From the NCBI RefSeq assembly GCF_003710815.1, contig NZ_RHHP01000015.1:62001-126000 (forward strand): DNA of 64,000 nucleotides, read 5' to 3'. This document shows, piece after piece, positions 45,012 to 55,057 of this stretch; position 1 is the first letter of the stretch; each line of letters opens with the position of its first letter. This DNA comes from Brevibacillus centrosporus. Lineage in GTDB: Bacteria > Bacillota > Bacilli > Brevibacillales > Brevibacillaceae. Below the pieces are notes generated by a model. The model searched no databases. It was not told the DNA's origin and was given only the letters and a program-made list of their open reading frames with translations. The position numbers and the translations under genes are program-made.

Positions 45012-45896
45012 ATGGAAGCAAACGGCAATGACAAGCAGCTACCAGCAGATGTCGTTCGTCTGGCATACGGGGAGAACGAATTTCAGTTCGGCGACCTGCG
45101 ACTGCCGGAAGGGACAGGGCCGCATCCGGTAGTGATCGTGGTTCATGGAGGGTTCTGGAAATCGACTTTTTCACTCGATCTGATGGAACCAATTTCAGAG
45201 GATCTTACCAGCAGAGGATTAGCGACCTGGAATATCGAGTACAGGCGGGTAGGGAATGCTGGAGGTGGGTATCCCGGAACGTTTCAGGATGTGGCAGTCG
45301 CTGTGGACTTTTTGCGTGAAATCGCACCAACCTTCCAACTGGATTTGACAAAGACTGTCGTTCTCGGACATTCTGCGGGGGGACATCTTGCGGTCTGGCT
45401 CACTGCGCGCCATCGTGTGCAGGCTGACAGCATATTAAGAACATCCAGCGAACCATTGGCTATAAAAGGAGTAGTAAGCTTGGCTGGCATTATCGATATG
45501 GAGCTGATGTGGAAGCTGATCCATTACAAACAGCGCATCATAACCGATGTAGAGATAGATAACCCGGTTGCAGATTTCGTAGGCGGAACTCCAGCACAGG
45601 TTCCTGACCGCTACAAGGAGGCTTCCCCCGTTGGATTGCTGCCGTTCCATTCCCCTCAGATCCTGATTCACGGGGATTTAGACATAAATGTTCCTGTGAA
45701 ACTGTCCAGTCTCTACAAAGAGATTGTTGAACGAGCAGGCGGCCAAGTGAAGATGATCTCCCTTCCGAATGTCGAGCACTTTGAAATCATTGATCCCTGT
45801 TCGGAGGTATGGCCTGTGTGTTCGTCGAATGGAAAAGGGAGGTCGCGTAGTGACGGTCTCGTCGAGAGGAGCACTAGGAGGGAAAGGCTTTCCTGA
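45012..45896 (+). CDS. Alpha/beta hydrolase (BD-FAE / kynurenine-formamidase-like), altered C-terminus
   Basis: A serine hydrolase. The oxyanion motif VVHGGFW lies near 42, the nucleophile in GHSAGGHLAVWL near 117, the Asp in HGDLDINVPV near 222 and the His in NVEHFEIIDP near 255, so the triad is complete. After SEVWPV (about 45815) the sequence enters an SDR gene out of frame and adds about 27 unrelated residues. A normal protein would end roughly 15 residues later. A deletion has joined the two genes; the catalytic core may survive. ATG 45012 follows GGAGGCG. Substrate is probably an ester or amide in a catabolic pathway under the TrmB-type regulator. Confidence 0.75.
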   Translation: MEANGNDKQLPADVVRLAYGENEFQFGDLRLPEGTGPHPVVIVVHGGFWKSTFSLDLMEPISEDLTSRGLATWNIEYRRVGNAGGGYPGTFQDVAVAVDFLREIAPTFQLDLTKTVVLGHSAGGHLAVWLTARHRVQADSILRTSSEPLAIKGVVSLAGIIDMELMWKLIHYKQRIITDVEIDNPVADFVGGTPAQVPDRYKEASPVGLLPFHSPQILIHGDLDINVPVKLSSLYKEIVERAGGQVKMISLPNVEHFEIIDPCSEVWPVCSSNGKGRSRSDGLVERSTRRERLS

Positions 45897-46194
45897 CTAC
45901 GTAGCATCCAAGGCAGGTGTAATCGGTCTGACTCGTGCCATGGCTATGGAGCTGCGCACCAGGCAAATAGCGGTTAACTCTGTGGCCCCAGGATTTACGG
46001 ACACACCCATGACACATACTATGCCAGAGGATCAATACGCGGCGGCTGCAGCATTAGAGCCGAGCGGTGCGGCGGCTTCCCCTGCGGACATTGCAAACGC
46101 TATTGCCTTTTTGGCAGCCCCAACGACCCATTTTATTACAGGGCAAACGCTCTTCGTAGACGGGGGAAAATCTCTGGGGGGACTCGGTATCTAA
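45820..46194 (+). pseudogene. C-terminal half of a short-chain dehydrogenase
   Basis: In a second frame the DNA reads MEKGGRVVTVSSRGALGG, then the catalytic YVASKAGVIGLTRAMAMEL, VNSVAPGFTDTPM and the ending TGQTLFVDGGKSL. This is the second half of a classical SDR with the Tyr-x3-Lys pair. The Rossmann NAD-binding half is absent, lost in the deletion that created the hydrolase junction. No ribosome site fits. Inactive. Confidence 0.8.
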
Positions 46195-46209
46195 TAGCGG
46201 TGCTAGCTA

Positions 46210-46262
46210 TAAAAGAAAAGGATAGGGAATCAGTGTCATGACTGAGACCCTATCCTTTTTTT
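46210..46262 (+). terminator. Bidirectional terminator
   Basis: AAAAGGATAGGG and CCCTATCCTTTTTTT with an inner CAGTGTCATGACTG hairpin, between convergent genes. Confidence 0.92.
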
Positions 46263-46270
46263 GAAGATAC

Positions 46271-47440
46271 CTACGCCTGGGCACTCGGCTCAGGCAAACG
46301 CTTGTAGCTGGTGCGGAACCACAGCAGAATCAATACCATCAGCACACCGCCCAAGAGGAACGGACCACTGCTGGTGAACTGATAAACGGCGCCTCCTGCC
46401 AAAGGTCCGAGGATGCGGCCCAGGCTGTCCATGGAGCTGATTGCCCCTGTGGTGACGCCTTGTCCTTGTGTCGTGCGATGCGTAATCATCGCGGTGGCAG
46501 TGGCACGGATCATCCCTTGTCCGGCTCCGAACAGGGAGAGGATGAGTGCCAGCACCCAGAAGTTGCCGGAGAGTGGTATCGCAAAAAAGCCGATTCCGTA
46601 CAGGAGCATCCCCAGTGTCAGAACAGCGGGTTCGCCCAGCTTCTTCACCAATTTGCCGATCAGACCACCTTGTACAAAGGCGGCGATAATCCCCATCACG
46701 AGGAACATGTAGCCCAGATCTTTGGAAGTAAAGCCGTAAAGGTCGTTGATATACAGGGCAAAAGTCGTTTCTAGGCCCGAAAAAGCGAAGGATACGATGA
46801 ACAGAATCGCGTAAAGCAAGGAAAGGGACCCAAATAGAGAAACCATCGGGTTGCCGGCAGGTCGTGTGGCTTGTCCCGTGCGTTTTTCCTTTGGCAAGCT
46901 TTCCGGCAGCGCGAACAGGATCACAAAGAATGTGAGCAGTGCGACGAGTCCTGAAGCGAAGAACGGTACCGCAAAGCCATATCCGCTCAAAAGCCCGCCG
47001 ATGACGGGACCAAACACAAAGCTGAGCCCGATACCTGCGCCGATGATGCCCATACCTTTGGCACGCTCTTGCGGTGGAAACAGGTCAGCGACCATAGCTG
47101 TAACTGTCGGCATGGCGGCAGCTGACACGATGCCTCCGAGTATTCGGTAGAACAGCATGGCGGAATAACTCTCGGCTAAACCAAACAGGATAAAGGTGAT
47201 GGAAAAGCCCAGCAGGCCAAATGCAACCAACGGCTTTCGACCGATGCGATCCGAGAGAGCTCCCCAGATAGGAGCAAATATCAACTGCATGATGTTGTAG
47301 CTGGCGAACAGAACGCCGATTTGAAAGGATGTCGCGCCCAGCTTTTCCGCAAAGTACGGCAAGATCGGGATGATGATACCAAAGCCCAGCATGGTGAGAA
47401 AAGCAATCAAGAACAAGAGGGCAAGGTGCTTCTTATTCAC
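46271..47440 (-). CDS. MFS multidrug/tetracycline-type efflux transporter
   Basis: A 389-residue, 12-helix proton-driven exporter. Helix 1 start FGIIIPILPYF, loop 2-3 motif GALSDRIGRKPLVAFG near 62, and the antiporter motif C region GIGLSFVFGPVIGGLLSG near 133. Start GTG 47440 follows GAGGTATTTT. Complete, monocistronic. Such pumps give low-level drug resistance; the substrate is unknown. A short inverted-repeat-rich promoter region (47440-47620) separates it from the divergent next gene. Confidence 0.9.
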   Translation of the reverse strand: MNKKHLALLFLIAFLTMLGFGIIIPILPYFAEKLGATSFQIGVLFASYNIMQLIFAPIWGALSDRIGRKPLVAFGLLGFSITFILFGLAESYSAMLFYRILGGIVSAAAMPTVTAMVADLFPPQERAKGMGIIGAGIGLSFVFGPVIGGLLSGYGFAVPFFASGLVALLTFFVILFALPESLPKEKRTGQATRPAGNPMVSLFGSLSLLYAILFIVSFAFSGLETTFALYINDLYGFTSKDLGYMFLVMGIIAAFVQGGLIGKLVKKLGEPAVLTLGMLLYGIGFFAIPLSGNFWVLALILSLFGAGQGMIRATATAMITHRTTQGQGVTTGAISSMDSLGRILGPLAGGAVYQFTSSGPFLLGGVLMVLILLWFRTSYKRLPEPSAQA

Positions 47441-47628
47441 GGAAAATACCTCTTTTCACACGAAATCAGTTTACATGAAAATCTGCTTACTTTTTCCACC
47501 TTACGTGAAGGGTCACGCGAAGTCAAGCGAGTGGCATGGGCATGCTCGCCACATCCATGCTATAATAGAAAAGAAAGAAGAATCGTTCAGAAAGTTGTCA
47601 AGTATATATCCATGAGGTGTTAATCTAC

Positions 47629-48027
47629 ATGTCTACTGCAATGCTGTACTACCTGGCCTGGCAAGAAGACGATTGGCTGGATGAGGTTCTCGACCGTTTT
47701 CCTGAGGTGAACGCGCTGGTGCCGACTGTAAAGACGTTTGAAATGCTGGCTGAACAAAGGGAGTCAGGCGAAGTCAAGCACGCTGTACTCGTGCTGAATG
47801 CAGCGCAGGAACAGGAGCGTTGCCGCGAATTTTTGCAGCTCTGCAAGACACATGCTCAGATGTCTCGCGATCCTTTGTACATTGTCGGACTGAAACCGGA
47901 AGAAGAGGAGGCGTGGCAAGAAGCGTATCCGAACGCGAAGATCATCGTTATTACCGGCTTTGCTGTCGAGTTTGACTACGATGCCGTCCTCGCGAGGATG
48001 GAAATCGATCTGGAGGGAGCCCATTGA
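47629..48027 (+). CDS. Unknown acidic protein upstream of YqgQ
   Basis: A 132-residue acidic cytoplasmic protein with alternating strands and helices (MLYYLAWQEDDWLDEVL, KHAVLVLNAA, KIIVITGFAVEFDYDAVLARM). The shape resembles a receiver or Rossmann-like fold without its catalytic residues. ATG 47629 follows GAGGTG at 9 bases. Its stop overlaps the TTG of the YqgQ gene by four bases. I do not recognise the family. Confidence 0.7.
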   Translation: MSTAMLYYLAWQEDDWLDEVLDRFPEVNALVPTVKTFEMLAEQRESGEVKHAVLVLNAAQEQERCREFLQLCKTHAQMSRDPLYIVGLKPEEEEAWQEAYPNAKIIVITGFAVEFDYDAVLARMEIDLEGAH

Positions 48028-48230
48028 ATTCTCGCCCGAGTGATTTCGACTTAAAAGCGTTTCTGCACCGCTTCGGTCTGTTTATTTATACAGGTGATCC
48101 CCAAGGAGACCTGCTCCTCATTGAAGACGAGATCCGCGAGCTGTATGAAATGAATCTGATCGACAAGGAAGAGTTTTTTGAAGCGATGTCTGCGGTACGC
48201 AGCAAGCTCAAGTCAATGGAAGATCGTTGA
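48024..48230 (+). CDS. yqgQ: YqgQ family protein
   Basis: A 68-residue protein of the YqgQ (DUF910) family, a small three-helix protein of unknown role found across Bacilli, often near glucokinase. The motif FGLFIYTGDPQGDLLLIEDEI is the family core (cited in part: LFIYTGDP, DEIRELY). The start is TTG 48024, inside the preceding gene, with GGAGGGAGC before it. Confidence 0.88.
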   Translation: MNSRPSDFDLKAFLHRFGLFIYTGDPQGDLLLIEDEIRELYEMNLIDKEEFFEAMSAVRSKLKSMEDR

Positions 48231-48264
48231 AAAAGCGTGCTCACGAACGAGCACGTTTTTTTTT
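48230..48264 (+). terminator. Intrinsic terminator
   Basis: GCGTGCTC / GAGCACG stem followed by eight T residues. Confidence 0.95.
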
Positions 48265-48370
48265 GAAAGAAATTCTTCAGAAATCCTTTAGAAATTCTTA
48301 AACGTTTCTCTCCCTTTTTGAAAGGTTTCCCCTGTAGGATGAACAGAGGAAGCGAAGGGAGGGAGATTAT

Positions 48371-48967
48371 GTGGTAGCAGGCGGCTTTATTTCGTCATTT
48401 GTATCCGTCGTAAAAGAAATGGCTAGCAAGCTGATCCCCGACGAGATCATCGTGATAACAGCAGGTGCGCAGGTCACTCATTCCGAGCAATCCGTCGGTC
48501 AAGCTTTTCTCAGCGTCTACCTGGCTGCTGCCTTTGTACTGACGTTTTGCTACATACTCGGGGCCATCCTGGGAACGCCTGTTGCTGGATGGCTGCGCCA
48601 CCGCAGACAGTCCCCTTGCATCAGCACTCCAAGAGGGCATCAAGCGATGAACTGGATTCTCTTCCTTAGCATCTTTTTTCCGGTAGTTCGTCATGTGGTC
48701 CCGTTTCTTGCAGGGATGTTTCGTTTTCGTCTGCGCCATTTTCTCCTGGTATTTTTGCCGAGCAGCTTTCTATGGACGCTTCATTACTTTTTGGCGGGCT
48801 ACTGGATGAGTGACAAAATCGATTTGCTCGTGGCAGGCATCTACCGCTACAGCAAGATTTCCTTGGTTGGTCTCTTGATTGTGGTCGTCCTGTATGCCTT
48901 GGTACGGCATATGATCCGCTGGGGAAGCACAGGGGCAGGAGAAAAGAATCGAAGAGGGTATAGCTAA
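48371..48967 (+). CDS. DedA/VTT-family membrane protein
   Basis: A 198-residue membrane protein of the DedA superfamily, which in bacteria includes flippases for undecaprenyl phosphate and phosphatidylethanolamine. Typical features are the reentrant-loop motif FPVVRHVVPFLAGMFRF near 101 and a final long helix (LVGLLIVVVLYALV). GTG 48371 follows GGGAGGGAG. The segment YILGAILGTPVAGWL fits the usual G-x-x-x-G region. Length is normal for the family. Confidence 0.82.
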   Translation: MVAGGFISSFVSVVKEMASKLIPDEIIVITAGAQVTHSEQSVGQAFLSVYLAAAFVLTFCYILGAILGTPVAGWLRHRRQSPCISTPRGHQAMNWILFLSIFFPVVRHVVPFLAGMFRFRLRHFLLVFLPSSFLWTLHYFLAGYWMSDKIDLLVAGIYRYSKISLVGLLIVVVLYALVRHMIRWGSTGAGEKNRRGYS

Positions 48968-48968
48968 A

Positions 48969-49008
48969 ACCCCTTCACGTCACGCCGGTACGATAGTGAA
49001 GGGGTTTT
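48969..49008 (+). terminator. Terminator, probably bidirectional
   Basis: CCCCTTCAC and GTGAAGGGG with TTTTGTG after it; A-rich on the other side. Confidence 0.85.
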
Positions 49009-49023
49009 GTGTGTCAACAATTA

Positions 49024-49464
49024 TTATTTTCCAAAGCCGAAGCTATCGAACCATTGCCCGCTGCGGTAGTTTGCAATCGCGCGGCGAATGTAAGGGATCA
49101 CGTTTTCAGGGAGGCAATCGATGTCCATCCAGGCGAGCTCGTCACATTTGTCAGGCTCGGCGTTGATGATTTCTCCCTCCCATTGATTTGCCACCAGGTA
49201 GAAGTCGATGCGATCCTCGTTGGATTGTCGGTGCATAACGCCTACTAAGCGCATGTTCTCGGGCGTGATTTCCACCCCGCATTCCTCCCGACACTCGCGA
49301 ATGGCTGCAGCCACCACTTCCTCATTTCTCTCTACATGGCCTGCAGGTACGCTGTAGTTGCCGTCTTCATAGCCAGTGTTGTATCTGCGCAGCAGCAAAA
49401 TTTCTGTCCCTTTCAAGAAAAAAACATGCACGGCAACCGGCATGGTGTACCATCTTGAGCTCAT
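49024..49464 (-). CDS. NUDIX hydrolase
   Basis: A 146-residue pyrophosphohydrolase of the MutT/ADP-ribose family. The Nudix box GHVERNEEVVAAAIRECREECG (residues 42-63; key residues G, E, RE-x2-EE) is complete. Typical substrates are oxidised or surplus nucleoside diphosphate derivatives. ATG 49464 follows GGAGGAAGCG. It lies 18 bases downstream of a small membrane protein gene, so the pair is probably an operon. Confidence 0.92.
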   Translation of the reverse strand: MSSRWYTMPVAVHVFFLKGTEILLLRRYNTGYEDGNYSVPAGHVERNEEVVAAAIRECREECGVEITPENMRLVGVMHRQSNEDRIDFYLVANQWEGEIINAEPDKCDELAWMDIDCLPENVIPYIRRAIANYRSGQWFDSFGFGK

Positions 49465-49482
49465 ACGCTTCCTCCGTTTTCC

Positions 49483-49638
49483 TCAGCCTTCCTCAGGGCG
49501 GTGATTTTCGGCTGCCTTCTTGCGGCGCTCCATCCGATTTTTTTTCAAAATGGGCGAGCTCGCCATCGCGGCAAACAGCATCCCGAAACCTGCCAGCGCC
49601 AGGACAATCCCGATAATCAGATACATAGTCGATGACAT
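49483..49638 (-). CDS. Small single-span membrane protein
   Basis: A 51-residue protein: one hydrophobic helix (IIGIVLALAGFGMLFAAMA) and a strongly basic tail (KKNRMERRKKAAENH). ATG 49638 has GGAGGCCC 5 bases before it. It precedes the NUDIX gene. Function unknown. Confidence 0.65.
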   Translation of the reverse strand: MSSTMYLIIGIVLALAGFGMLFAAMASSPILKKNRMERRKKAAENHRPEEG

Positions 49639-49770
49639 AATAGGGCCTCCTAAATTCAAGAGCAAATATGATTGCAGAGAGGAACTTGTGCTATAATTGG
49701 TCAGTATGTTTTATCCGTTCTCACGTACTCACAAAAACGTTTTCCAAAAAAGCAAGGAGGATTTTGCGAG

Positions 49771-51777
49771 ATGACTCAGCATACGTCTGTTGATCAGGTA
49801 GCGATCAATACAATTCGCACACTGGCAATTGATGCAATCGAAAAGGCCAACTCTGGCCACCCAGGAATGCCGATGGGGGCAGCTCCTATGGCACATGTTC
49901 TGTGGAGCCGTTTTATGAAGGTAAATCCGAGCAATCCGCAATGGATCGATCGCGACCGTTTCGTGCTCTCGGCAGGACATGGCTCTATGCTATTATACTC
50001 GATGTTGCATCTGATGAAATACGATGTTTCTCTGGAAGACTTACATAATTTCCGTCAATGGGGCAGTAAAACACCTGGGCATCCGGAATTCGGACATACC
50101 GCTGGTGTTGACGCAACCACGGGTCCTTTGGGTCAAGGGATCGCGATGGCAGTCGGGATGGCGATGGCGGAAAAACATATGGCGGCCGTCTACAACCGCG
50201 ACAGCTTTGACATTGTCAACCACTATACCTATGTCATTTGCGGTGACGGGGATTTGATGGAGGGCGTATCCAGCGAGGCTTCCTCTCTGGCAGCTCACCT
50301 GAAGCTGGGTAAAATGATCGTGCTCTACGATTCAAATGACATTTCTCTCGATGGCGAGCTGTCCCGTTCCTTCTCGGAAAACGTTGCACAGCGCTACCAA
50401 GCGTACGGCTGGCAATACCTGCGTGTAGAAGACGGCAATGATCTGGCAGCGATTGAGCAAGCGATCGCAGAAGCGAAGCAAGATCTGGATCGCCCTACGC
50501 TCATCGAAGTCAAAACGGTCATCGGCTACGGAAGCCCGAACAAAGGCGGCTCCAGTGCTTCTCACGGCGCTCCTTTGGGCAAAGAGGAAGTGAAGCTGAC
50601 CAAGCAAAACTACGCGTGGGCGCATGAAAATGAATTCCACGTTCCAGAAGAAGTAACGGAGTTCTTCGCTGGTCTGGCTGACCAGGGAGCCAAAGCGGAA
50701 GCAGCGTGGAAGGACCAGTTTGCTGCTTATGCGAAGGCATACCCTGAGCTGGCACAGCAGTTCCAGACAGCAGCAGAAGGAAATCTGCCAAGCGGTTGGG
50801 ACGCAAACCTGCCAGCGTACGAAGCAGGAGCGAAGCTAGCTACGCGCGTCGCATCTGGAAACGCGATCAACGCGCTGGCAAACAGCGTCCCGTTCTTCCT
50901 CGGAGGTTCTGCTGACCTGGCTCACTCCAACAACACCGTGATCAAAGAAGCGGGCAACTTCCTGCCTGGCAGCTACGACGGCCGCAACATCTGGTTCGGT
51001 GTGCGTGAGTTTGCGATGGGCGCTGCGCTGAACGGCATGGCGCTCCACGGCGGCGTAAAAGTATACGGGGGAACCTTCTTCGTGTTCTCCGACTACGTGC
51101 GTCCTGCGATCCGCCTGTCTGCCTTGATGAAGCAGCCGGTTGTGTACGTCTTCACCCATGACTCCATCGCAGTTGGCGAGGATGGACCTACGCATGAGCC
51201 GATCGAACAGCTGGCTTCCCTGCGTGCGATGCCAGGCTTGACGATCCTGCGCCCAGCAGATGCAGTAGAAACGAACGAAGCGTGGAAATACGCGGTATCC
51301 CGCACTGATGAGCCAGTGGTGCTCGTGCTGACTCGTCAAAACCTGCCTGTTCTGCCGGAGACGCTGGAAAAGGCATCGGAAGGCGTAACCAAAGGAGCTT
51401 ACGTATTGGCGGATGCTCCAAGCGGCAAGCCACAGCTGATCCTGATCGCGACCGGTTCCGAAGTATCGCTGGTGATGCAAGCTCGTGAACAGCTGCAAGC
51501 CCGTGGCATCGAAACTCGCGTCGTGTCCATGCCAAGCTGGAACCTGTTTGAACGTCAAACGGCGGAATACCGTGAGTCTGTTCTTCCAAAAGAGGTGAAA
51601 GCGCGCGTTGCCGTGGAAATGGGATCGCCAATGGGTTGGGAGCGTTACGCGGGAGATGGCGGAAAAGTCATCGCCATCAACCAGTTCGGCGCATCCGCAC
51701 CTGGGGACCGCATCATGAAAGAGTACGGCTTTACTGTAGAAAATGTAGTTGCCCAAGCAGAAGAACTGCTGAAGTAA
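49771..51777 (+). CDS. tkt: Transketolase
   Basis: A 668-residue thiamine-diphosphate enzyme of the pentose phosphate pathway that moves two-carbon units between sugar phosphates. Landmarks: [19 protein letters not shown] near 30, the THDP motif [14 protein letters not shown] near 155, ending with N, and the second domain with [19 protein letters not shown] near 470. ATG 49771 follows CAAGGAGG at 11 bases. The codon use is biased to strong codons, as for a highly expressed gene. Complete, with its own terminator. Confidence 0.97.
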   Translation: MTQHTSVDQVAINTIRTLAIDAIEKANSGHPGMPMGAAPMAHVLWSRFMKVNPSNPQWIDRDRFVLSAGHGSMLLYSMLHLMKYDVSLEDLHNFRQWGSKTPGHPEFGHTAGVDATTGPLGQGIAMAVGMAMAEKHMAAVYNRDSFDIVNHYTYVICGDGDLMEGVSSEASSLAAHLKLGKMIVLYDSNDISLDGELSRSFSENVAQRYQAYGWQYLRVEDGNDLAAIEQAIAEAKQDLDRPTLIEVKTVIGYGSPNKGGSSASHGAPLGKEEVKLTKQNYAWAHENEFHVPEEVTEFFAGLADQGAKAEAAWKDQFAAYAKAYPELAQQFQTAAEGNLPSGWDANLPAYEAGAKLATRVASGNAINALANSVPFFLGGSADLAHSNNTVIKEAGNFLPGSYDGRNIWFGVREFAMGAALNGMALHGGVKVYGGTFFVFSDYVRPAIRLSALMKQPVVYVFTHDSIAVGEDGPTHEPIEQLASLRAMPGLTILRPADAVETNEAWKYAVSRTDEPVVLVLTRQNLPVLPETLEKASEGVTKGAYVLADAPSGKPQLILIATGSEVSLVMQAREQLQARGIETRVVSMPSWNLFERQTAEYRESVLPKEVKARVAVEMGSPMGWERYAGDGGKVIAINQFGASAPGDRIMKEYGFTVENVVAQAEELLK

Positions 51778-51796
51778 AACGTCTTATATAGAAGAA

Positions 51797-51832
51797 ACGG
51801 CCTATCTTCCTCTCCAGGGAGATAGGCTTTTT
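51797..51832 (+). terminator. Intrinsic terminator after tkt
   Basis: GGCCTATCT / AGATAGGC stem followed by TTTTTCC. Confidence 0.9.
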
Positions 51833-52040
51833 CCAGTACTATGAAGCCACAGCGCAAGCAAACAGTGGTACTATAGGTACCATTGGCGGCCGGGGGAGGC
51901 ATGTCCTATTCAAGTTTTCGAAATGCTGATGACAAACAAGAACGATTGTGGAATGATAGACACGTGCCAAAAGCCAGAAACTTTTTCGAAATGTATCCGT
52001 CTATAACAAGTGGGGGAGAGAGAAAATCAGGAGGTAAGAA

Positions 52041-54602
52041 ATGGCAACAAAAGCCAAGAAGAAAGTCAGGAAGAAAAAGAACAGCTTGCTGATGATTGCC
52101 GTATCGTTCGCAATCTTCCTGATTCTCAGCGTCATCGGGGGATATTTTGCCCTGTTGTACGCGGGAGATCGAATGATTGCGGAAAATGAACAGAAACTGA
52201 AGGACTTGAAAGCAGAACCAACTGTCATATACGACAAGAACGGCGAAGAGATGACGAGTCTCATTCGTGAAAAGAACCGTCATTACAAGCCGATCAATGA
52301 AATGCCAAAAGTGTTGATCGACGCCTTCCTTACTGTCGAAGACCAACGCTTTTACGAGCACAAAGGAATAGATATGATCCGGATTGGCGGCGCCATCGTC
52401 AATGACATCAAAAAAGGATCATTGGCAGAAGGCGGAAGTACCATCACTCAGCAGTTGGCCAGAACCGTATTCCTCACGATGGATCAAACCTTTTGGAGAA
52501 AAACGAAAGAGATGAGCATTGCCATCGGCCTTGAGCGTAGATACTCCAAAGATCAGATTCTCGAGATGTACTTGAATCGTGTGTACCTGGGTGAAGGGGA
52601 ATTCGGTGTCGAGGACGCAGCCAACTTTTACCTTGGCAAGTCCGTTAGCGATCCAAAGTTTAATGCAGCGGATGCGGCGACACTGGCAGCAATTCCAAAG
52701 TCACCGACCTATTATAGCCCGTTCAACTATCCTGATAGGGCAAAAGAGCGGCGAGACACCATCCTTCGACTGATGATGGAGGAAGGGATCCTCACGCAGG
52801 ATCAAAAGGAACAAGCACAAGCGCAGCCGCTGCCGACAGAACCAACGGAAACGGCGGGTGCAAGCCTGAAAAAAGGCTATCGCGCTTTCTTCGATCAGAT
52901 GGTTGACGAAGCAGAAGCTCGCTACGGTGTGACAGAAGAAGAATTGTACCGTGGCGGCTGGGAAGTCTATACGACCTTCGACCCCAAAATACAGGACGCG
53001 ATGGTAGATCAGTACGCCAACGCGAAAAACTTCCCCAAAGACGGAGCGAAGCGTGGCGTAGAATCTGCGATGATCGTCGTCGACGCCAAAAACGGCGGGA
53101 TCGCCGGAATGGTCGGCGGCCGGAATTACGCGGCAAAGGGCTTTAACTATGCAACGGATATGCAGCGACAGCCGGGTTCGTCTTTTAAACCGCTCGCGGT
53201 ATATGCACCAGCGATTGATTATGACAGCCGCTGGGAATCGAACTCGTCGCTGAGCAACAAAAAGCAGAGCTTCAATGGCTATGAGCCGCGCAACTACAAC
53301 AATAAATACAGTGAAACAGTCAGCATGAACCGCGCTCTGATCGACTCTCTCAACGTGCCAGCAGTCTGGCTGTTGAACGAGATCGGGGTCAGCACGGGGA
53401 TCGACTACTTGAAGAAATTCGGAATCGAGCTCGCTCCGGAAGACCGCAACCTGGCAATCGCACTGGGTGGTTTGAGCAAAGGGACATCCCCATTGAAAAT
53501 GGCGCAAGCCTACACTGCGTTTGTCAACGGCGGTGTGATGTCGGAAGCGCACTCGATTAGCAAGATTACAAATAAAAGCGTAGGCGTGGAGCGCGTCTAC
53601 GAGGTCAAACAGACAGAAGTTCTAAAGCCGCAGTCTGCATGGGAAGTGCACTCCATGCTGGAGCGTGCTGTTCAGGAAGGGACAGGGAAAGCTGCTCGTA
53701 TTTCCGGTCGTCACGTGGCAGGGAAAACAGGGACGACGCAATCGATCGTAGGCGGCAGTGATGTCAACAAGGACGCCTGGTTCGTCGGCTACACCCCAGA
53801 ATATGTTGGGGCTGTCTGGATGGGTTTTGACCCTGAGGACAAACAGCATTTGATGCGTCAGGGCAGCAGCTTGACTGCGCAGATGTTCTCCAAAGTACTG
53901 GCGGAGGGACTGAAAGGCGTCAAATCCACCGACTTTGTGAAACCAGGCGGCGTACAAGAGGAACAGAAGCAGGAAGAGACCCAGCCGCCGCTTCAGCTGG
54001 CAGCTGACATGACGCTCGACAACGGCAAGCTCAAAGCCGTATTGAGCTGGATTGGCGGAGCACCGGAATACACGTATGACGTTTATCGCGTCTTGCCAAA
54101 CGGAGAGCGTCAACTGATCGCGTCTGGCATGAAAGAAACGGTTTTCGTGGACGTCTTGGACACAACAACGCCGTACAAGTACGTCGTTGTTCCTCGAAAC
54201 GCGGACGGAGAAGAAGAGGCACCTTCCAATGTGGCTGAGATCAGCACGACTCAGCTGGAGAACCTGCTGAATGCTGGGGAGGACGCCGGGAATTATGAAG
54301 GAGACAACAGCGTGCCTTCCGAAGAAGGTAATGGCAACTCCGAAGAGGATCAGCCAAGCGACAATGGGAACGGGAACGGCGAAAATAGCGGCCAAGGAGG
54401 TAACCCCTCCAATGGTCAAGGTCAAGGGAATCCGGGAAATCAAGGAAACCCATCGAATCCGGTAGATCCATCCTTACCACCGCCAGATATCGCAAATCCA
54501 GGTGCTGGACAATCAACTACACCGTCCCAAGGGATTGAGCTTCCACCGCCACCACCGGATCAGGATAGTCAAAACCCAGGTGTGAATGGCACCAACGGTT
54601 AA
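52041..54602 (+). CDS. ponA: Class A penicillin-binding protein 1A
   Basis: An 853-residue bifunctional peptidoglycan synthase anchored by one N-terminal helix (LLMIAVSFAIFLILSVIGGY). The GT51 glycosyltransferase domain has EDQRFYEHKGID near 95 and GGSTITQQLAR near 133. The transpeptidase domain has SSFKPL (active Ser) near 378, a later SLN and KTGTT near 560. An FN3-like domain follows (about 660-735), then a tail of about 110 residues rich in Gly, Asn, Pro and Gln. ATG 52041 follows CAGGAGG. The next gene fits the ponA neighbourhood of Bacillus. Confidence 0.95.
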   Translation: MATKAKKKVRKKKNSLLMIAVSFAIFLILSVIGGYFALLYAGDRMIAENEQKLKDLKAEPTVIYDKNGEEMTSLIREKNRHYKPINEMPKVLIDAFLTVEDQRFYEHKGIDMIRIGGAIVNDIKKGSLAEGGSTITQQLARTVFLTMDQTFWRKTKEMSIAIGLERRYSKDQILEMYLNRVYLGEGEFGVEDAANFYLGKSVSDPKFNAADAATLAAIPKSPTYYSPFNYPDRAKERRDTILRLMMEEGILTQDQKEQAQAQPLPTEPTETAGASLKKGYRAFFDQMVDEAEARYGVTEEELYRGGWEVYTTFDPKIQDAMVDQYANAKNFPKDGAKRGVESAMIVVDAKNGGIAGMVGGRNYAAKGFNYATDMQRQPGSSFKPLAVYAPAIDYDSRWESNSSLSNKKQSFNGYEPRNYNNKYSETVSMNRALIDSLNVPAVWLLNEIGVSTGIDYLKKFGIELAPEDRNLAIALGGLSKGTSPLKMAQAYTAFVNGGVMSEAHSISKITNKSVGVERVYEVKQTEVLKPQSAWEVHSMLERAVQEGTGKAARISGRHVAGKTGTTQSIVGGSDVNKDAWFVGYTPEYVGAVWMGFDPEDKQHLMRQGSSLTAQMFSKVLAEGLKGVKSTDFVKPGGVQEEQKQEETQPPLQLAADMTLDNGKLKAVLSWIGGAPEYTYDVYRVLPNGERQLIASGMKETVFVDVLDTTTPYKYVVVPRNADGEEEAPSNVAEISTTQLENLLNAGEDAGNYEGDNSVPSEEGNGNSEEDQPSDNGNGNGENSGQGGNPSNGQGQGNPGNQGNPSNPVDPSLPPPDIANPGAGQSTTPSQGIELPPPPPDQDSQNPGVNGTNG

Positions 54603-54702
54603 TATTTGGAATAGGATGAACAACTCGAACAGTTTCACCTATTTGCACATTTTCTTTTGCGTGGTACAATACCTATAAATCGGGAGACAGGGGGGACAGT
54701 CC

Positions 54703-55047
54703 ATGTCTGACTACGCACAAAAGGATTTACCCACATTTTTTATGGATCAATTGCGCCAAACCAAAGTGAATTTTGAGCGAGCTCTCGACTGTAAACACAC
54801 CGATTTTGATGATCTCTACCCATACATGAACGAACAGCCACAGTTTTTCTGGTACAAACGATACGTCGCTTGGTCCGAACTGTTGACCGTCGTAAGGCTG
54901 GCTGAGGAATTGGAAATCGAGTGGACCACTGATTTTACCGAGCAGCAAGTCGCATTCATTAAAGGCAAGGTGCTACAGGGAAAAGTGCTCGATCACTGGA
55001 ATCCGGAAGAACAGGAAGAAAAGATAAGCCAATTGGAAGAAAAATAA
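54703..55047 (+). CDS. Small acidic protein, possibly YpoC-like
   Basis: A 114-residue cytoplasmic protein rich in aromatic residues (PQFFWYKRYVAWSELL near 45) with an acidic C-terminus (WNPEEQEEKISQLEEK). GTP, DNA or metal motifs are not seen. In Bacillus the ponA region contains ypoC, a protein of similar size and unknown function; location is the main reason to suggest it. ATG 54703 follows GGAGACAGGGGGG. A terminator follows. Confidence 0.5.
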   Translation: MSDYAQKDLPTFFMDQLRQTKVNFERALDCKHTDFDDLYPYMNEQPQFFWYKRYVAWSELLTVVRLAEELEIEWTTDFTEQQVAFIKGKVLQGKVLDHWNPEEQEEKISQLEEK

Positions 55048-55057
55048 ATCCAATGTA

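Noticed and set aside
50836..51756. A 306-residue minus-strand frame opposite tkt
   Set aside because: Antisense shadow produced by the codon bias of transketolase.
51883..52092. A short plus-strand frame before ponA
   Set aside because: It overlaps the start of ponA out of frame and has no similarity to known proteins; the ponA ribosome site lies within it.
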